A stretch of DNA of 8,049 nt from an uncultured archaeon (GCA_903825675.1 CAIKBN010000099.1:1-8049), one strand, 5' to 3'. Counted from the stretch's first letter, positions 1 through 6,039 are shown. Notes: generated by a model from the letters alone, not told the origin. Numbers and translations are program-made.

Positions 1-87
1 GTTCGAAATGCCCTTTTCTTTCAAAAAGAAAAGCGCATCCGTAAAAGAAACTTGAAAGATTGGCAACGAAATTCCGGCCGGGCCCAT
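1..87 (-). CDS. N-terminal fragment of a putative endonuclease IV-like TIM-barrel protein (runs off the left edge)
   Basis: An ATG at 87 opens a minus-strand frame with no stop up to base 1, giving 29 residues that begin MGPAGISLP and end with LKEKGISN. The GPAGI start followed by a Leu-Lys-Glu-x-Gly-Ile helix resembles the first strand and helix of archaeal endonuclease IV-like (AP_endonuc_2, xylose-isomerase-like TIM barrel) proteins, which typically start with a few residues and then GPAGIP. Members of that family cut DNA at abasic sites; whether this one does cannot be judged from 29 residues. The frame is also open upstream to base 145, so a TTG start at 117 (about ten more residues) is possible and would restore the residues that usually precede GPAG. 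No GGTG-type ribosome binding site precedes the ATG. It lies 63 bases downstream of the DUF192 gene on the same strand and near EndoQ. Family assignment is from pattern memory only. Confidence 0.5.
   Translation of the reverse strand, partial: MGPAGISLPIFQVSFTDALFFLKEKGISN
8..38. repeat. Imperfect inverted repeat (hairpin) within the edge gene
   Basis: Bases 13-21 (CTTTTCTTT) pair with 25-33 (AAAGAAAAG) around a CAA loop. After one C-C mismatch, bases 8-11 (ATGC) pair with 35-38 (GCAT). The element falls inside the putative TIM-barrel coding frame, and the A/T richness makes chance formation possible. No function is assigned. Confidence 0.5.
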
Positions 88-114
88 TTCAAGCTTTTTA
101 TAAAAAAGCTTGAA
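88..114. repeat. Perfect 12-bp inverted repeat abutting the edge gene's ATG
   Basis: Bases 88-99 (TTCAAGCTTTTT) are perfectly complementary to 103-114 (AAAAAGCTTGAA), separated by three bases (ATA). On the minus strand the right-hand end of the dyad touches the ATG at 87. It could act as a 5'-leader hairpin, an operator dyad or a terminator for the DUF192 transcript. Its A/T core also resembles a TATA element, but at about 14 bases it lies too close to the ATG for a normal archaeal promoter of that start. Confidence 0.6.
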
Positions 115-150
115 CAAAAAACTGAAAAAAATTTCATCCTTTAATTATTA
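115..150 (-). terminator. U-tract terminator candidate after the DUF192 gene
   Basis: Read on the minus strand, the stop at 151-153 is followed by runs of seven (131-125) and six (121-116) T residues. Archaeal transcription typically ends at such U-tracts without needing a stem-loop. The 12-bp dyad at 88-114 follows directly. The tracts also lie ahead of the edge gene, so termination may be partial. Confidence 0.45.
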
Positions 151-468
151 TCATCCCTTTCTTCGCCTAACAAGCCCTGCCTTTAGCTCTAAGCAATAAC
201 TTGCAGCATTGCATTTGTAGATTCTCCACGTCTTTAAATTCAGTGTCACAGGAACAGCCCTTTTTATGTCAACTATCATAAAATCCGCACTAAGAAAAAG
301 CAAATCTAACTCATGCCGAACAAACGGCATCCATATGCTGTTCGCGTATATAAGAGCGCCATCATATTTTTTCATGTCATCAAACATAAGCCCGCGAACC
401 GAGGCAATTCCCTTGCAGTCCTTTATCCGTAATTGCTTTTTTCCTATCTTGACATTTATTACACACAT
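151..468 (-). CDS. DUF192 family protein
   Basis: A 105-residue protein matching the general layout of the DUF192 family, a small beta-rich fold of unknown function found in bacteria and archaea. Visible family features are the R-G-L-M-F motif at residues 25-29, the Ser-Ile-Trp-Met-Pro segment near 44-48 (usually SxWMKN), an LDLLFL strand at 54-59, VDI at 66-68 with A-x-P at 71-73, and a C-terminal L-E-L-K-A-G at 93-98. Some family members are exported, but no signal peptide is visible here, so a cytoplasmic location is likely. I chose the ATG at 468. Longer in-frame starts at 531 and 540 would overlap the divergent EndoQ start and add a charged, unconserved extension ahead of the usual first strand. 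A TATA-like box at 501-508 places transcription roughly ten bases before this ATG. Confidence 0.8.
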   Translation of the reverse strand: MCVINVKIGKKQLRIKDCKGIASVRGLMFDDMKKYDGALIYANSIWMPFVRHELDLLFLSADFMIVDIKRAVPVTLNLKTWRIYKCNAASYCLELKAGLVRRRKG

Positions 469-498
469 AGTTGTCTCTTCCCTTATTTTTCTCTTTAA

Positions 499-511
499 CC
501 TATTTAAGTTT
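499..511. promoter_or_regulatory. Shared divergent TATA-like element between DUF192 and EndoQ
   Basis: The octamer TATTTAAG (501-508) reads CTTAAATA on the other strand, a good archaeal TATA-like box in both directions. With transcription starting about 26 bases from its centre, the plus-strand transcript would begin at about 530, exactly at the EndoQ ATG, giving a leaderless mRNA. The minus-strand transcript would begin near 478, ten bases ahead of the DUF192 ATG at 468. This agrees with the lack of any ribosome binding site ahead of EndoQ. Other AT-rich stretches in the 61-base gap could also serve. Confidence 0.5.
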
Positions 512-529
512 CCGATTTTATCTTTATCC

Positions 530-1756
530 ATGCAGTTCACAGACCTTCATATACACTCGCATTACAGCAGAGCAACCTCTCCTAAAATGAACATAGAAGA
601 CCTGGCAAGCAATGCCAAGCTAAAGGGAATAGATATCCTGGGCACAGGTGATTTCACCCATCCCAAATGGCTGGAAGAACTGAAGAAAAAGCTAGTGCCA
701 TCAGAAAACGGTGTTTATGACTATGACAATATTAAATTCATCCTCTCAGGCGAGATCTCTCTTATCTACAGCCAAGGTGGCAAAGGAAGACGAGTCCATC
801 ACTGCCTCTTAGCAGAAAACTTTGCAGTAGTTGATCAAATAAATGAATGGCTCTCAAAAAAAGGAAGGCGCGATTACGATGGCCGCCCTATCTTTGGCTT
901 TAGTTCCGTTGAGTTTGCCGAGGCAATGATGAGCATATCAAAAGACATAGAAATAATACCTGCACATGCATGGACACCGTGGTTTGGCATACTTGGCTCA
1001 ATGGGCGGCTTTAATTCTATTGAAGAATGCTTTCAAGATCAGTCAAAGCATATACATGCCATCGAAACCGGGCTTTCAAGCGACCCGCCAATGAACTGGC
1101 GCTTGAGTAGTTTAGATAAATATACCCTAGTAAGCAATAGCGACTCGCACTCGCCCTATCCCTGGCGCCTAGGCAGAGAGATCAATGTCTTTGACCTGAA
1201 AGAAATAACTTATAATAATATAATAAACGCAATAAGAACCAGGAAAAACTTTTTATTCACAGTCGAAGTTAGTCCATCCTATGGCAAGTATCACTTCGAC
1301 GGCCATAGGATATGTAATATAAGCATGTCGCCAGATGAATCAGCAAAACACAACAATACCTGCCCAAGATGCAATAAGGGATTAACCATCGGTGTTCTTC
1401 ATCGTGTAGAAGAGCTTGCAGACAGGCAGGAAGGCTACAAGCCTGCTGATGCTGTTCCGTACAAGTCATTAATCCCATTGTCTGAGATAATTGCATGTAT
1501 AACAGGAACAGATGTATTCACCAAGCGCGTCTGGGAAATCTACAACCCGCTTATAGCAAAATTTGGCAATGAATTCAATGTCCTGCTAAACATAGAAAAA
1601 GAAGAGCTCAAAAAAACAGTGAATGAAAAGCTGGCTGAGCTGATAATTAAAAACCGCCAGGGAAAAATAAAGATCATACCTGGCTATGATGGCGTATATG
1701 GCAAACCTGTTCTAGAAAGCAAGAAAGAAGAGAGCCTAAAAGGCTTTTTGAAATAA
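530..1756 (+). CDS. Endonuclease Q (EndoQ), PHP-domain DNA repair nuclease
   Basis: A 408-residue protein, close to the length of characterised archaeal EndoQ. That enzyme nicks DNA 5' of deaminated bases (uracil, hypoxanthine, xanthine) and of abasic sites. The N-terminal PHP domain carries the expected metal ligands: H7-x-H9 in DLHIHSH, D41 and H44 in GTGDFTHP, E75 in SGEIS, H90/H91, H146 in PAHAWTPW, and D205-x-H207 in NSDSHS. A zinc site follows, probably H259-x2-C262 with C278-x2-C281 (CPRC). The rest is a helical C-terminal domain. The last residues (400-407, EESLKGFL) resemble a PCNA-interacting PIP box with Glu in place of Gln. The ATG at 530 was chosen because DLHIHSH should sit at the very N-terminus. 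The frame is open back to 266, but that part is antisense to the DUF192 gene and has no family similarity. Divergent from DUF192; probably leaderless. Confidence 0.93.
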   Translation: MQFTDLHIHSHYSRATSPKMNIEDLASNAKLKGIDILGTGDFTHPKWLEELKKKLVPSENGVYDYDNIKFILSGEISLIYSQGGKGRRVHHCLLAENFAVVDQINEWLSKKGRRDYDGRPIFGFSSVEFAEAMMSISKDIEIIPAHAWTPWFGILGSMGGFNSIEECFQDQSKHIHAIETGLSSDPPMNWRLSSLDKYTLVSNSDSHSPYPWRLGREINVFDLKEITYNNIINAIRTRKNFLFTVEVSPSYGKYHFDGHRICNISMSPDESAKHNNTCPRCNKGLTIGVLHRVEELADRQEGYKPADAVPYKSLIPLSEIIACITGTDVFTKRVWEIYNPLIAKFGNEFNVLLNIEKEELKKTVNEKLAELIIKNRQGKIKIIPGYDGVYGKPVLESKKEESLKGFLK

Positions 1757-1847
1757 TTAATTCAAAAATGACATCTCATGTTTTCTTTGCAGCTGTCTTT
1801 CTGACTTCAACTCGCAATTAAGTCAAAAATAAAAACAGAAAAAGCAC
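1757..1847. terminator. Convergent intergenic region with U-tracts for the minus-strand lipoprotein gene
   Basis: Directly after the minus-strand stop at 1848-1850, the minus strand carries three runs of five T residues (1843-1839, 1835-1831 and 1829-1825), a convincing archaeal U-tract terminator. On the plus strand only weaker T-rich stretches (about 1780-1800) follow the EndoQ stop. No gene of useful length is visible in these 91 bases. Confidence 0.55.
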
Positions 1848-2756
1848 CTAACTCTTTCCGCCCCAGACCATCACATTAGCAGCTTTTTCAACATAATAGT
1901 CATAGTCGATATCAACTGTGAACACTACTGAACCTGACTGCGTAGGTGACCATCCGCCGGGTATATTAACACTACAGCTTACAGGAACACTGCCAGTAGA
2001 TCTCATCTTGAAAACATCAAGATTCAAGGTCACGCTTTTTTTATCCACAGATGGAACATCAAGGCATTCTATAAGTTCTGCACCATAAACTGTGATATCT
2101 CCTTGCAATTTTCCTATATCTCCCTCTTTGAAAGGCCAGCCGCTTCCAACATTCTTGAACTCAATTACATAGGTGGTTTCCTCTGATTCATTGCCCACAA
2201 CAAGCGGTGTAGGTCCTCTTGAAAGGTCAATCTTTATTGGTGCATTTGTATTAGATACCTTGGCCTCAGTGTCCATTGTCCTTTCCTGTTCAGTATTTAT
2301 TTTATAAAGGTCCTCGCTGTAAGCTGGAATATTTATGCCTCCTGTTGTCTTGTAGCTGAATACAACCCTGGCTGTTATAGGAAATTCTAATTGAACTCCT
2401 TCAGGCAATTGAGGAGCTGTAAGCGTAGCTGTAACTGTCTTGAAATCACCAGGAGTTCCTGTTATCGGATCTGGAGGATTTAAATCTTTTCCCAAAGTCT
2501 TATTTTTATCTCCTCCCCATCCCTCTGCTCCATAAAAGTTTACTCTAATATCCCTTGCTGTCACGCCGCCGACGTTCTCAACATCCATGAGAACCAATAC
2601 CTGTTTGCCTTCGTCTACCTTGACAGGGTCAACAGAGAAAGTTGATATCAATAAGCCGTTGTTTGCATCTATGTTAACCTTCCTTCCTCCCAAATCAATG
2701 CAGCCGGAAAGTGTAACTACTGCTATCAAAAGAAATGCCAACAAAAATCTCTTCAA
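1848..2756 (-). CDS. Exported lipoprotein with two CARDB/Ig-like domains (paralogue A)
   Basis: A 302-residue lipoprotein. Residues 1-18 are a Sec signal peptide with a positive K2-R3 and a hydrophobic core, ending in the lipobox L16-S17-G18-C19; C19 would carry the lipid anchor. Two beta-rich domains follow. The first (about 36-155) contains the CARDB-like VxxDVENVGG turn at 57-64. The second (about 170-297) contains IEFKNVGSGWP at 198-208, a likely disulfide pair C231/C261, and a closing V-x-I-x-Y-x-Y strand. Binding partners are unknown. The start is probably TTG at 2756: AAGGTG lies six bases upstream, the same spacing as in the 5027 gene. The in-frame GTG at 2765 is part of that ribosome binding site and would add three residues. 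A TATA-like box stands about 40 bases upstream, so the gene has its own promoter although it follows two similar genes. Confidence 0.82.
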   Translation of the reverse strand: MKRFLLAFLLIAVVTLSGCIDLGGRKVNIDANNGLLISTFSVDPVKVDEGKQVLVLMDVENVGGVTARDIRVNFYGAEGWGGDKNKTLGKDLNPPDPITGTPGDFKTVTATLTAPQLPEGVQLEFPITARVVFSYKTTGGINIPAYSEDLYKINTEQERTMDTEAKVSNTNAPIKIDLSRGPTPLVVGNESEETTYVIEFKNVGSGWPFKEGDIGKLQGDITVYGAELIECLDVPSVDKKSVTLNLDVFKMRSTGSVPVSCSVNIPGGWSPTQSGSVVFTVDIDYDYYVEKAANVMVWGGKS

Positions 2757-2800
2757 TGCTAACACCTTAGTTTATTATATATGATTCCTGGTTTAAATAC
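2757..2800 (-). promoter_or_regulatory. TATA-like box and ribosome binding site of lipoprotein A
   Basis: On the minus strand GTATTTAAAC (2800-2791) is a TATA-like box whose centre lies about 40 bases ahead of the TTG start at 2756. This predicts a leader of about 14 bases carrying AAGGTG, six bases before the TTG. The arrangement matches the promoter and leader of the 5027 gene. Confidence 0.55.
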
Positions 2801-2817
2801 TTGAATTCGCTTATGAG

Positions 2818-3885
2818 CTATCTTACTATTTTTATAGGCACATCCTTCCTTATCTCATAGTTGTAATGCACCCTGATAGTCACAGGATAATTGCTCAGGT
2901 AGTCCATATTCTGCGGCAAGTTCAGCTCGCATGCAATCCTCGGAAATTCATCATTATTTTGGGTTAGCTTATTAATATTACTGCATGTCACGATAAATTT
3001 GTTATCGATCTTGGTCTGTTCTATTGAAAAGTCACCAATACCGTTAGCCAGAGATACACCATCCATACTGTATGGTATGCCGTTTTCTTTGTCCTTTATA
3101 TAACTACCTTCTATGTCGCTGATAAAGCCGCCGCCTATGTTCTTGATGGTAAAGTAAACATAAGCCTTTTTGTCTTTCCTTACAACTATAGGCAATTCAT
3201 CGCTGAACTCAACATGCATCTCTATGCCTTTGTCTCTGTAGGTATAGCTCTTTGGCATGGTTTTCCAGTCGCCGGTATTCTTCCTGATAAGGTATCCATT
3301 CTCAGTTATCAGTTCCACTAACTGAACAGCGCTTAGCTCAGTATCATAGGTGATCTTAACACCAGCACCGCCAGTTAAGCTATCTTCTGCCATATCTTCT
3401 TTGCTTGGCGCCTTGAGCTTGCACGCATGCGTCATCATATCCCCTGGCTTTAATTCATCCTTTCGCTTGAAACAATAGTAACCGCAGCAGTATGGCTCTG
3501 GATATGATTCATTATACCTATGCGTAACTAATGAGAAATTGCACATGCCAACATCCATGCCAGGAGCGCACGGGCTGCTGGAACAAGTACCACCACTTGC
3601 TAAACAAGCGTCATGAGTAAGAATCCCAGTGCCTGTGCCTGTATATCCCATGCTAAACAAATCCAGATAATAGACTCCTATGCTTACATCCTTCAGGGTC
3701 TTGGTTTCTGTATTTTCCACATCAACATAAAGCATGGTGTCTGAGCCTGAAAAAACAGTAGATGGATCAGCCAAAGTGCTGATTTTCAATCCGCCTTTTA
3801 TGAAAGATTCTGAGCTGTTGGGCAATTCTATACATCCGCTTATGAACAAAACCATAACCACAGCAAGAAGAAAAAATACCCTCAT
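2818..3885 (-). CDS. Exported lipoprotein with two CARDB/Ig-like domains and a cysteine-rich insert (paralogue B)
   Basis: A 355-residue lipoprotein. The signal peptide (1-17) ends in the lipobox I15-S16-G17-C18. The first domain (about 34-195) has the CARDB-like strand LYVDVEN at 52-58. A long insert between its strands carries eight cysteines (94, 101, 106, 115, 133, 134, 138, 155), including a CC pair, and rejoins the shared pattern at KPGDMMTHACKLKAPS. The second domain (about 220-355) begins IEMHVEF, has FTIKNIGGG at 245-253 and the pair C301/C319, and closes with the strand VHYNYEI. Even cysteine numbers suit disulfides outside the cell. The ATG is preceded by GGTG at a five-base spacing. 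The GGTG overlaps the TAG stop of the upstream gene, with an 8-base gap, so the two genes are almost certainly one operon. Molecular role unknown. Confidence 0.82.
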   Translation of the reverse strand: MRVFFLLAVVMVLFISGCIELPNSSESFIKGGLKISTLADPSTVFSGSDTMLYVDVENTETKTLKDVSIGVYYLDLFSMGYTGTGTGILTHDACLASGGTCSSSPCAPGMDVGMCNFSLVTHRYNESYPEPYCCGYYCFKRKDELKPGDMMTHACKLKAPSKEDMAEDSLTGGAGVKITYDTELSAVQLVELITENGYLIRKNTGDWKTMPKSYTYRDKGIEMHVEFSDELPIVVRKDKKAYVYFTIKNIGGGFISDIEGSYIKDKENGIPYSMDGVSLANGIGDFSIEQTKIDNKFIVTCSNINKLTQNNDEFPRIACELNLPQNMDYLSNYPVTIRVHYNYEIRKDVPIKIVR

Positions 3886-3896
3886 TCAAGCACCTA
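3886..3896 (-). promoter_or_regulatory. Ribosome binding site overlapping the upstream stop codon
   Basis: On the minus strand the TAG stop of the 3894 gene runs directly into GGTG (TAGGTG), five bases before the ATG at 3885. A ribosome ending on one gene would stand on the binding site of the next, which supports coupled translation of paralogues C and B. Confidence 0.65.
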
Positions 3897-4895
3897 TTGA
3901 GCCACAACAGTGATCTCAGCCTTGTCTCTTATCTCATATGTGTAAGCAACCCTTGCCTTTATAAGATAAGTAGCCATAGAGCCTCCTGAGCCTTTTACAC
4001 TCTTTATGTTGAATATCAAAGGGCTGCTTTCCCCGTCATAAAGCTTGATTTCCTTGGTATTGTTGCACCATATCTCATTGCCTTTCGCAAAACAGTTAAT
4101 GGTGCTTTTTAAATTGTCTCCTAAATTGCTTGCGTTTACAACAACATTAATGGGAAATATTACAACAAAACTTCCATTAGCTATCGCAGAGTTTTTTAAA
4201 CTGCCTGTGGATCCGGTATCCTTTATAGTAAAAATAATAGCTGCATCAGAGTCCTCTACCATGAAATCCCTGCCCCGCATCTCAGCATATATCTGCACAG
4301 GCCCTCCTGACCTTGATGAAGCAAGAGTCTTATCTATCTTCTTGTTCGCTACCTGCATCTTTAGTATCTCATCCATATGAACAACCAGGACCTGGTAATT
4401 ATAAGAGCTGTTAAAATCATAAAATACGCGGAACTGCAACTCTCCTGCAGTCTTTATACCAGCTATCTCATCGTTGCTAGGAGACTTCAGCTCAAAGCGT
4501 ATAGGCTGCACACCCAAAGGAAGAATAGTACATGGCGCCGTAGGATAGCATTCATCAGAACGACAGATATTCTTAGAATCACTGCAGTAAGTATTATATT
4601 GCTTGTCCTTGAATATAAACGGATCAAAAAGCTCTACAAACATATTATTCACAGTCTCGGTGTCGTCAAGATTGACTATATTAAAAAACAGCAGAATATC
4701 CATATCAGGGTATATGCTTGACCTTGGTATGGTTTCAATCTTCTCTATGGCCAACACATCCTTGACCCCTGTGTTTTCATTCCTGCTCACCTTTACAACA
4801 TCTGTAGTGAAATCATTAGGATTAAAGATGCACCCGCTTACAGCAATCAGGGCTATAATAGCAACAGCAACAACAGCAGATTTAACAATATTCAT
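3894..4895 (-). CDS. Exported lipoprotein with two CARDB/Ig-like domains (paralogue C, first gene of the operon)
   Basis: A 333-residue lipoprotein. The signal peptide (1-21) has a long Ala/Val/Ile core and the lipobox V19-S20-G21-C22. Domain one (about 45-176) has the LLFFNIVNLDD strand-turn at 68-78, the equivalent of the CARDB-like V-x-N. It contains a short four-cysteine insert (104, 111, 116, 122) and rejoins the family pattern at IRFELKSPS. Domain two (about 197-333) starts GGPVQIYAEM, has FTIKDTGSTG at 222-231, cysteines 268 and 277, and ends with RVAYTYEI. The second family cysteine position (before N-I-K-S) is not a cysteine here, so the disulfide must differ from that of A and B. 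No good ribosome binding site precedes the ATG; a TATA-like box about 25 bases upstream predicts a leaderless transcript. It starts the run of minus-strand lipoprotein genes and is divergent from the 5027 gene. Function unknown. Confidence 0.82.
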   Translation of the reverse strand: MNIVKSAVVAVAIIALIAVSGCIFNPNDFTTDVVKVSRNENTGVKDVLAIEKIETIPRSSIYPDMDILLFFNIVNLDDTETVNNMFVELFDPFIFKDKQYNTYCSDSKNICRSDECYPTAPCTILPLGVQPIRFELKSPSNDEIAGIKTAGELQFRVFYDFNSSYNYQVLVVHMDEILKMQVANKKIDKTLASSRSGGPVQIYAEMRGRDFMVEDSDAAIIFTIKDTGSTGSLKNSAIANGSFVVIFPINVVVNASNLGDNLKSTINCFAKGNEIWCNNTKEIKLYDGESSPLIFNIKSVKGSGGSMATYLIKARVAYTYEIRDKAEITVVAQ

Positions 4896-4913
4896 AACCT
4901 TATTATTGCTCCC

Positions 4914-4927
4914 TGATATAAAAAACT
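4914..4927 (-). promoter_or_regulatory. TATA-like box of the lipoprotein C-B operon
   Basis: On the minus strand TTTTTTATATC is centred near 4919. Transcription about 26 bases downstream would begin at about 4893-4895, at the ATG itself, giving a leaderless message. A second AT-rich stretch, CAATATAAG, centred a few bases further upstream is an alternative that would leave a leader of about ten bases. Confidence 0.5.
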
Positions 4928-4941
4928 TATATTGTAGGCAT

Positions 4942-4971
4942 CATCAACTATAATTTTTTCACCATCAACTA
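4942..4971. repeat. 9-bp direct repeat in the divergent promoter region
   Basis: CATCAACTA occurs at 4942-4950 and again at 4963-4971. The copies are 21 bases apart, about two helical turns, and both lie between the TATA boxes of the divergent genes at 4895 and 5027. They could be operator half-sites on one face of the DNA. A 9-base repeat in 131 AT-rich bases can also arise by chance. Confidence 0.4.
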
Positions 4972-4980
4972 GTAGCAAAC

Positions 4981-5020
4981 ATTTAAATACTTTTCGGTGA
5001 TAGTAAAACAGAAAAGGTGA
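4981..5020 (+). promoter_or_regulatory. TATA-like box and strong ribosome binding site of the 5027 lipoprotein
   Basis: ATTTAAATAC (4981-4990) is a clear archaeal TATA-like box that predicts a start near 5011. The leader then carries AAGGTGA (5014-5020), six bases before the ATG at 5027. This spacing chooses the ATG at 5027 over the in-frame ATG at 5036. Confidence 0.65.
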
Positions 5021-5026
5021 AAGAAA

Positions 5027-6025
5027 ATGCAATTCATGAACATTGCAAAGAAAACTGGCTTAGCTGCAAGCTTACTCGGTATGCTAGCCTCCACAGCTAT
5101 TGGCTGCGGTGGTAGCAAGGGAGCTGAGCCAATTGTAAATATACCAGAACAAGGTCAGGTTCTTTTCGTGCCTGGTAACTCTACTGAGCCTTATTATGGT
5201 ATAGATCTTATTACTGGAGAACAGAGCAATGCTGACATGAAGATGAATGCTTATAAAAACATACCAGGCGGAACCTTAGCATCTTATTTAAAATTTGATA
5301 ACATATCAAACGGAAATGCTTCTTTTCCAAGAAACGATATTGATACAGAAGCACAAAAAGCAGAATTAGAGCTTATTAATAAACAGGTTGCAGGAGCCAA
5401 ACAGTATCTTGGAGATCTTGAAAAGGACGGAGTTTTATACCATTTATATGTAGACTTTGATTTACCTGAAAAAAAGCTTCAGGAAGTAAGGGAAAAAATA
5501 GAAGGACATTACATACAGCTATTAGAAACCCCAACAGATACTGTTATTCGAAACCGTGAACAGTGGGTATTGGTACATCCTGACCAGTTTGAGATAGACT
5601 ATGTTTATAGAAAACCTGGGTTTGAAAATGTTGATTGGAATTCAATAAAAGGCACGTTATCTGAAATTCCTCAGCAATACGATATATGGGAGGTTCTTAT
5701 AGCTGAGTATGATGGTGGTTCTAATTCTGTCACAGATAAACAGACATCAGGGATAATAAGAGCCAAAATAGGATATCGTGACAATAAAACCGGAGAATTA
5801 CAAATCTACAACGGTGAATTAAAAATATTGGTAAGGGAAAATGGAGAAATCGGAAACGATGCACTTCAGCAAAGAATTGTATATGATATTACTGGAAATA
5901 AATTAGAATTTCTGGCTGGTGAGCCATATATTAAAGGTTACAGCAAACTCAGAAATACAGATTTTATCTCATATAGAGCTGATCAACTTAGAATAGCTGG
6001 CGCAGGTTGGAGCGACAGAAATTAA
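5027..6025 (+). CDS. Putative exported lipoprotein, family not recognised
   Basis: A 332-residue protein with a Sec-type signal peptide: K8-K9, then a hydrophobic stretch 11-25, then the lipobox A24-I25-G26-C27, so a lipid-anchored surface protein is likely. The mature part starts with a short Gly/Ser spacer. It shows a charged, probably helical region (about 107-167, rich in Glu, Lys and Leu), then mixed strands and helices to the C-terminus. C27 is the only cysteine, in contrast to its cysteine-bearing neighbours, and the CARDB-like V-x-N turns and two-domain plan of the neighbouring paralogues are absent. I do not recognise the family and assign no function. It has its own TATA box and strong ribosome binding site, is divergent from the lipoprotein operon, and ends 14 bases from the convergent anchored protein. 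Coding status is supported by length, signal peptide and translation signals. Confidence 0.78.
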   Translation: MQFMNIAKKTGLAASLLGMLASTAIGCGGSKGAEPIVNIPEQGQVLFVPGNSTEPYYGIDLITGEQSNADMKMNAYKNIPGGTLASYLKFDNISNGNASFPRNDIDTEAQKAELELINKQVAGAKQYLGDLEKDGVLYHLYVDFDLPEKKLQEVREKIEGHYIQLLETPTDTVIRNREQWVLVHPDQFEIDYVYRKPGFENVDWNSIKGTLSEIPQQYDIWEVLIAEYDGGSNSVTDKQTSGIIRAKIGYRDNKTGELQIYNGELKILVRENGEIGNDALQQRIVYDITGNKLEFLAGEPYIKGYSKLRNTDFISYRADQLRIAGAGWSDRN

Positions 6026-6039
6026 GAATTAATTCTAGG
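6026..6039. other. 14-base convergent gene junction
   Basis: Only 14 bases separate the TAA at 6023-6025 from the TAG at 6042-6040. A perfect 12-base palindrome (AGAATTAATTCT, 6025-6036) straddles the junction. There is no long U-tract on either strand here, so the two transcripts probably overlap at their 3' ends. Confidence 0.5.

Noticed and set aside
1..13. GTTCGAA at the left edge resembling a tRNA T-loop
   Set aside because: The closing pair of the T-arm and a matching acceptor stem are absent, and the following bases form a different hairpin.
1..144. Plus-strand open frames ending at 55 and 144
   Set aside because: The predicted peptides are low in information and Lys-rich, while the minus-strand frame gives a family-like N-terminus. 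They remain the main alternative for this edge.
266..529. An 88-codon N-terminal extension of EndoQ in the same open frame
   Set aside because: It is antisense to the DUF192 coding region, resembles nothing at EndoQ N-termini, and the PHP motif DLHIHSH belongs within the first ten residues. The ATG at 530 also fits a TATA box for leaderless transcription.
469..540. A longer DUF192 protein starting at 540 or 531
   Set aside because: It would overlap the EndoQ start and promoter and adds a charged tail not seen ahead of the first DUF192 strand. The ATG at 468 gives the normal family length.
1775..1817. A 13-codon minus-strand frame reading like a basic protein tail
   Set aside because: It is preceded directly by a stop and has no start signals. 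It is too short to call a gene or remnant.
4045..4953. Plus-strand open frames opposite lipoprotein C
   Set aside because: They overlap a gene with signal peptide, lipobox and clear paralogues on the other strand, and have no translation signals of their own.
6025..6036. 12-base palindrome at the convergent junction as a terminator
   Set aside because: It consists mainly of A and T, has no loop or following U-tract, and short AT palindromes are common by chance.
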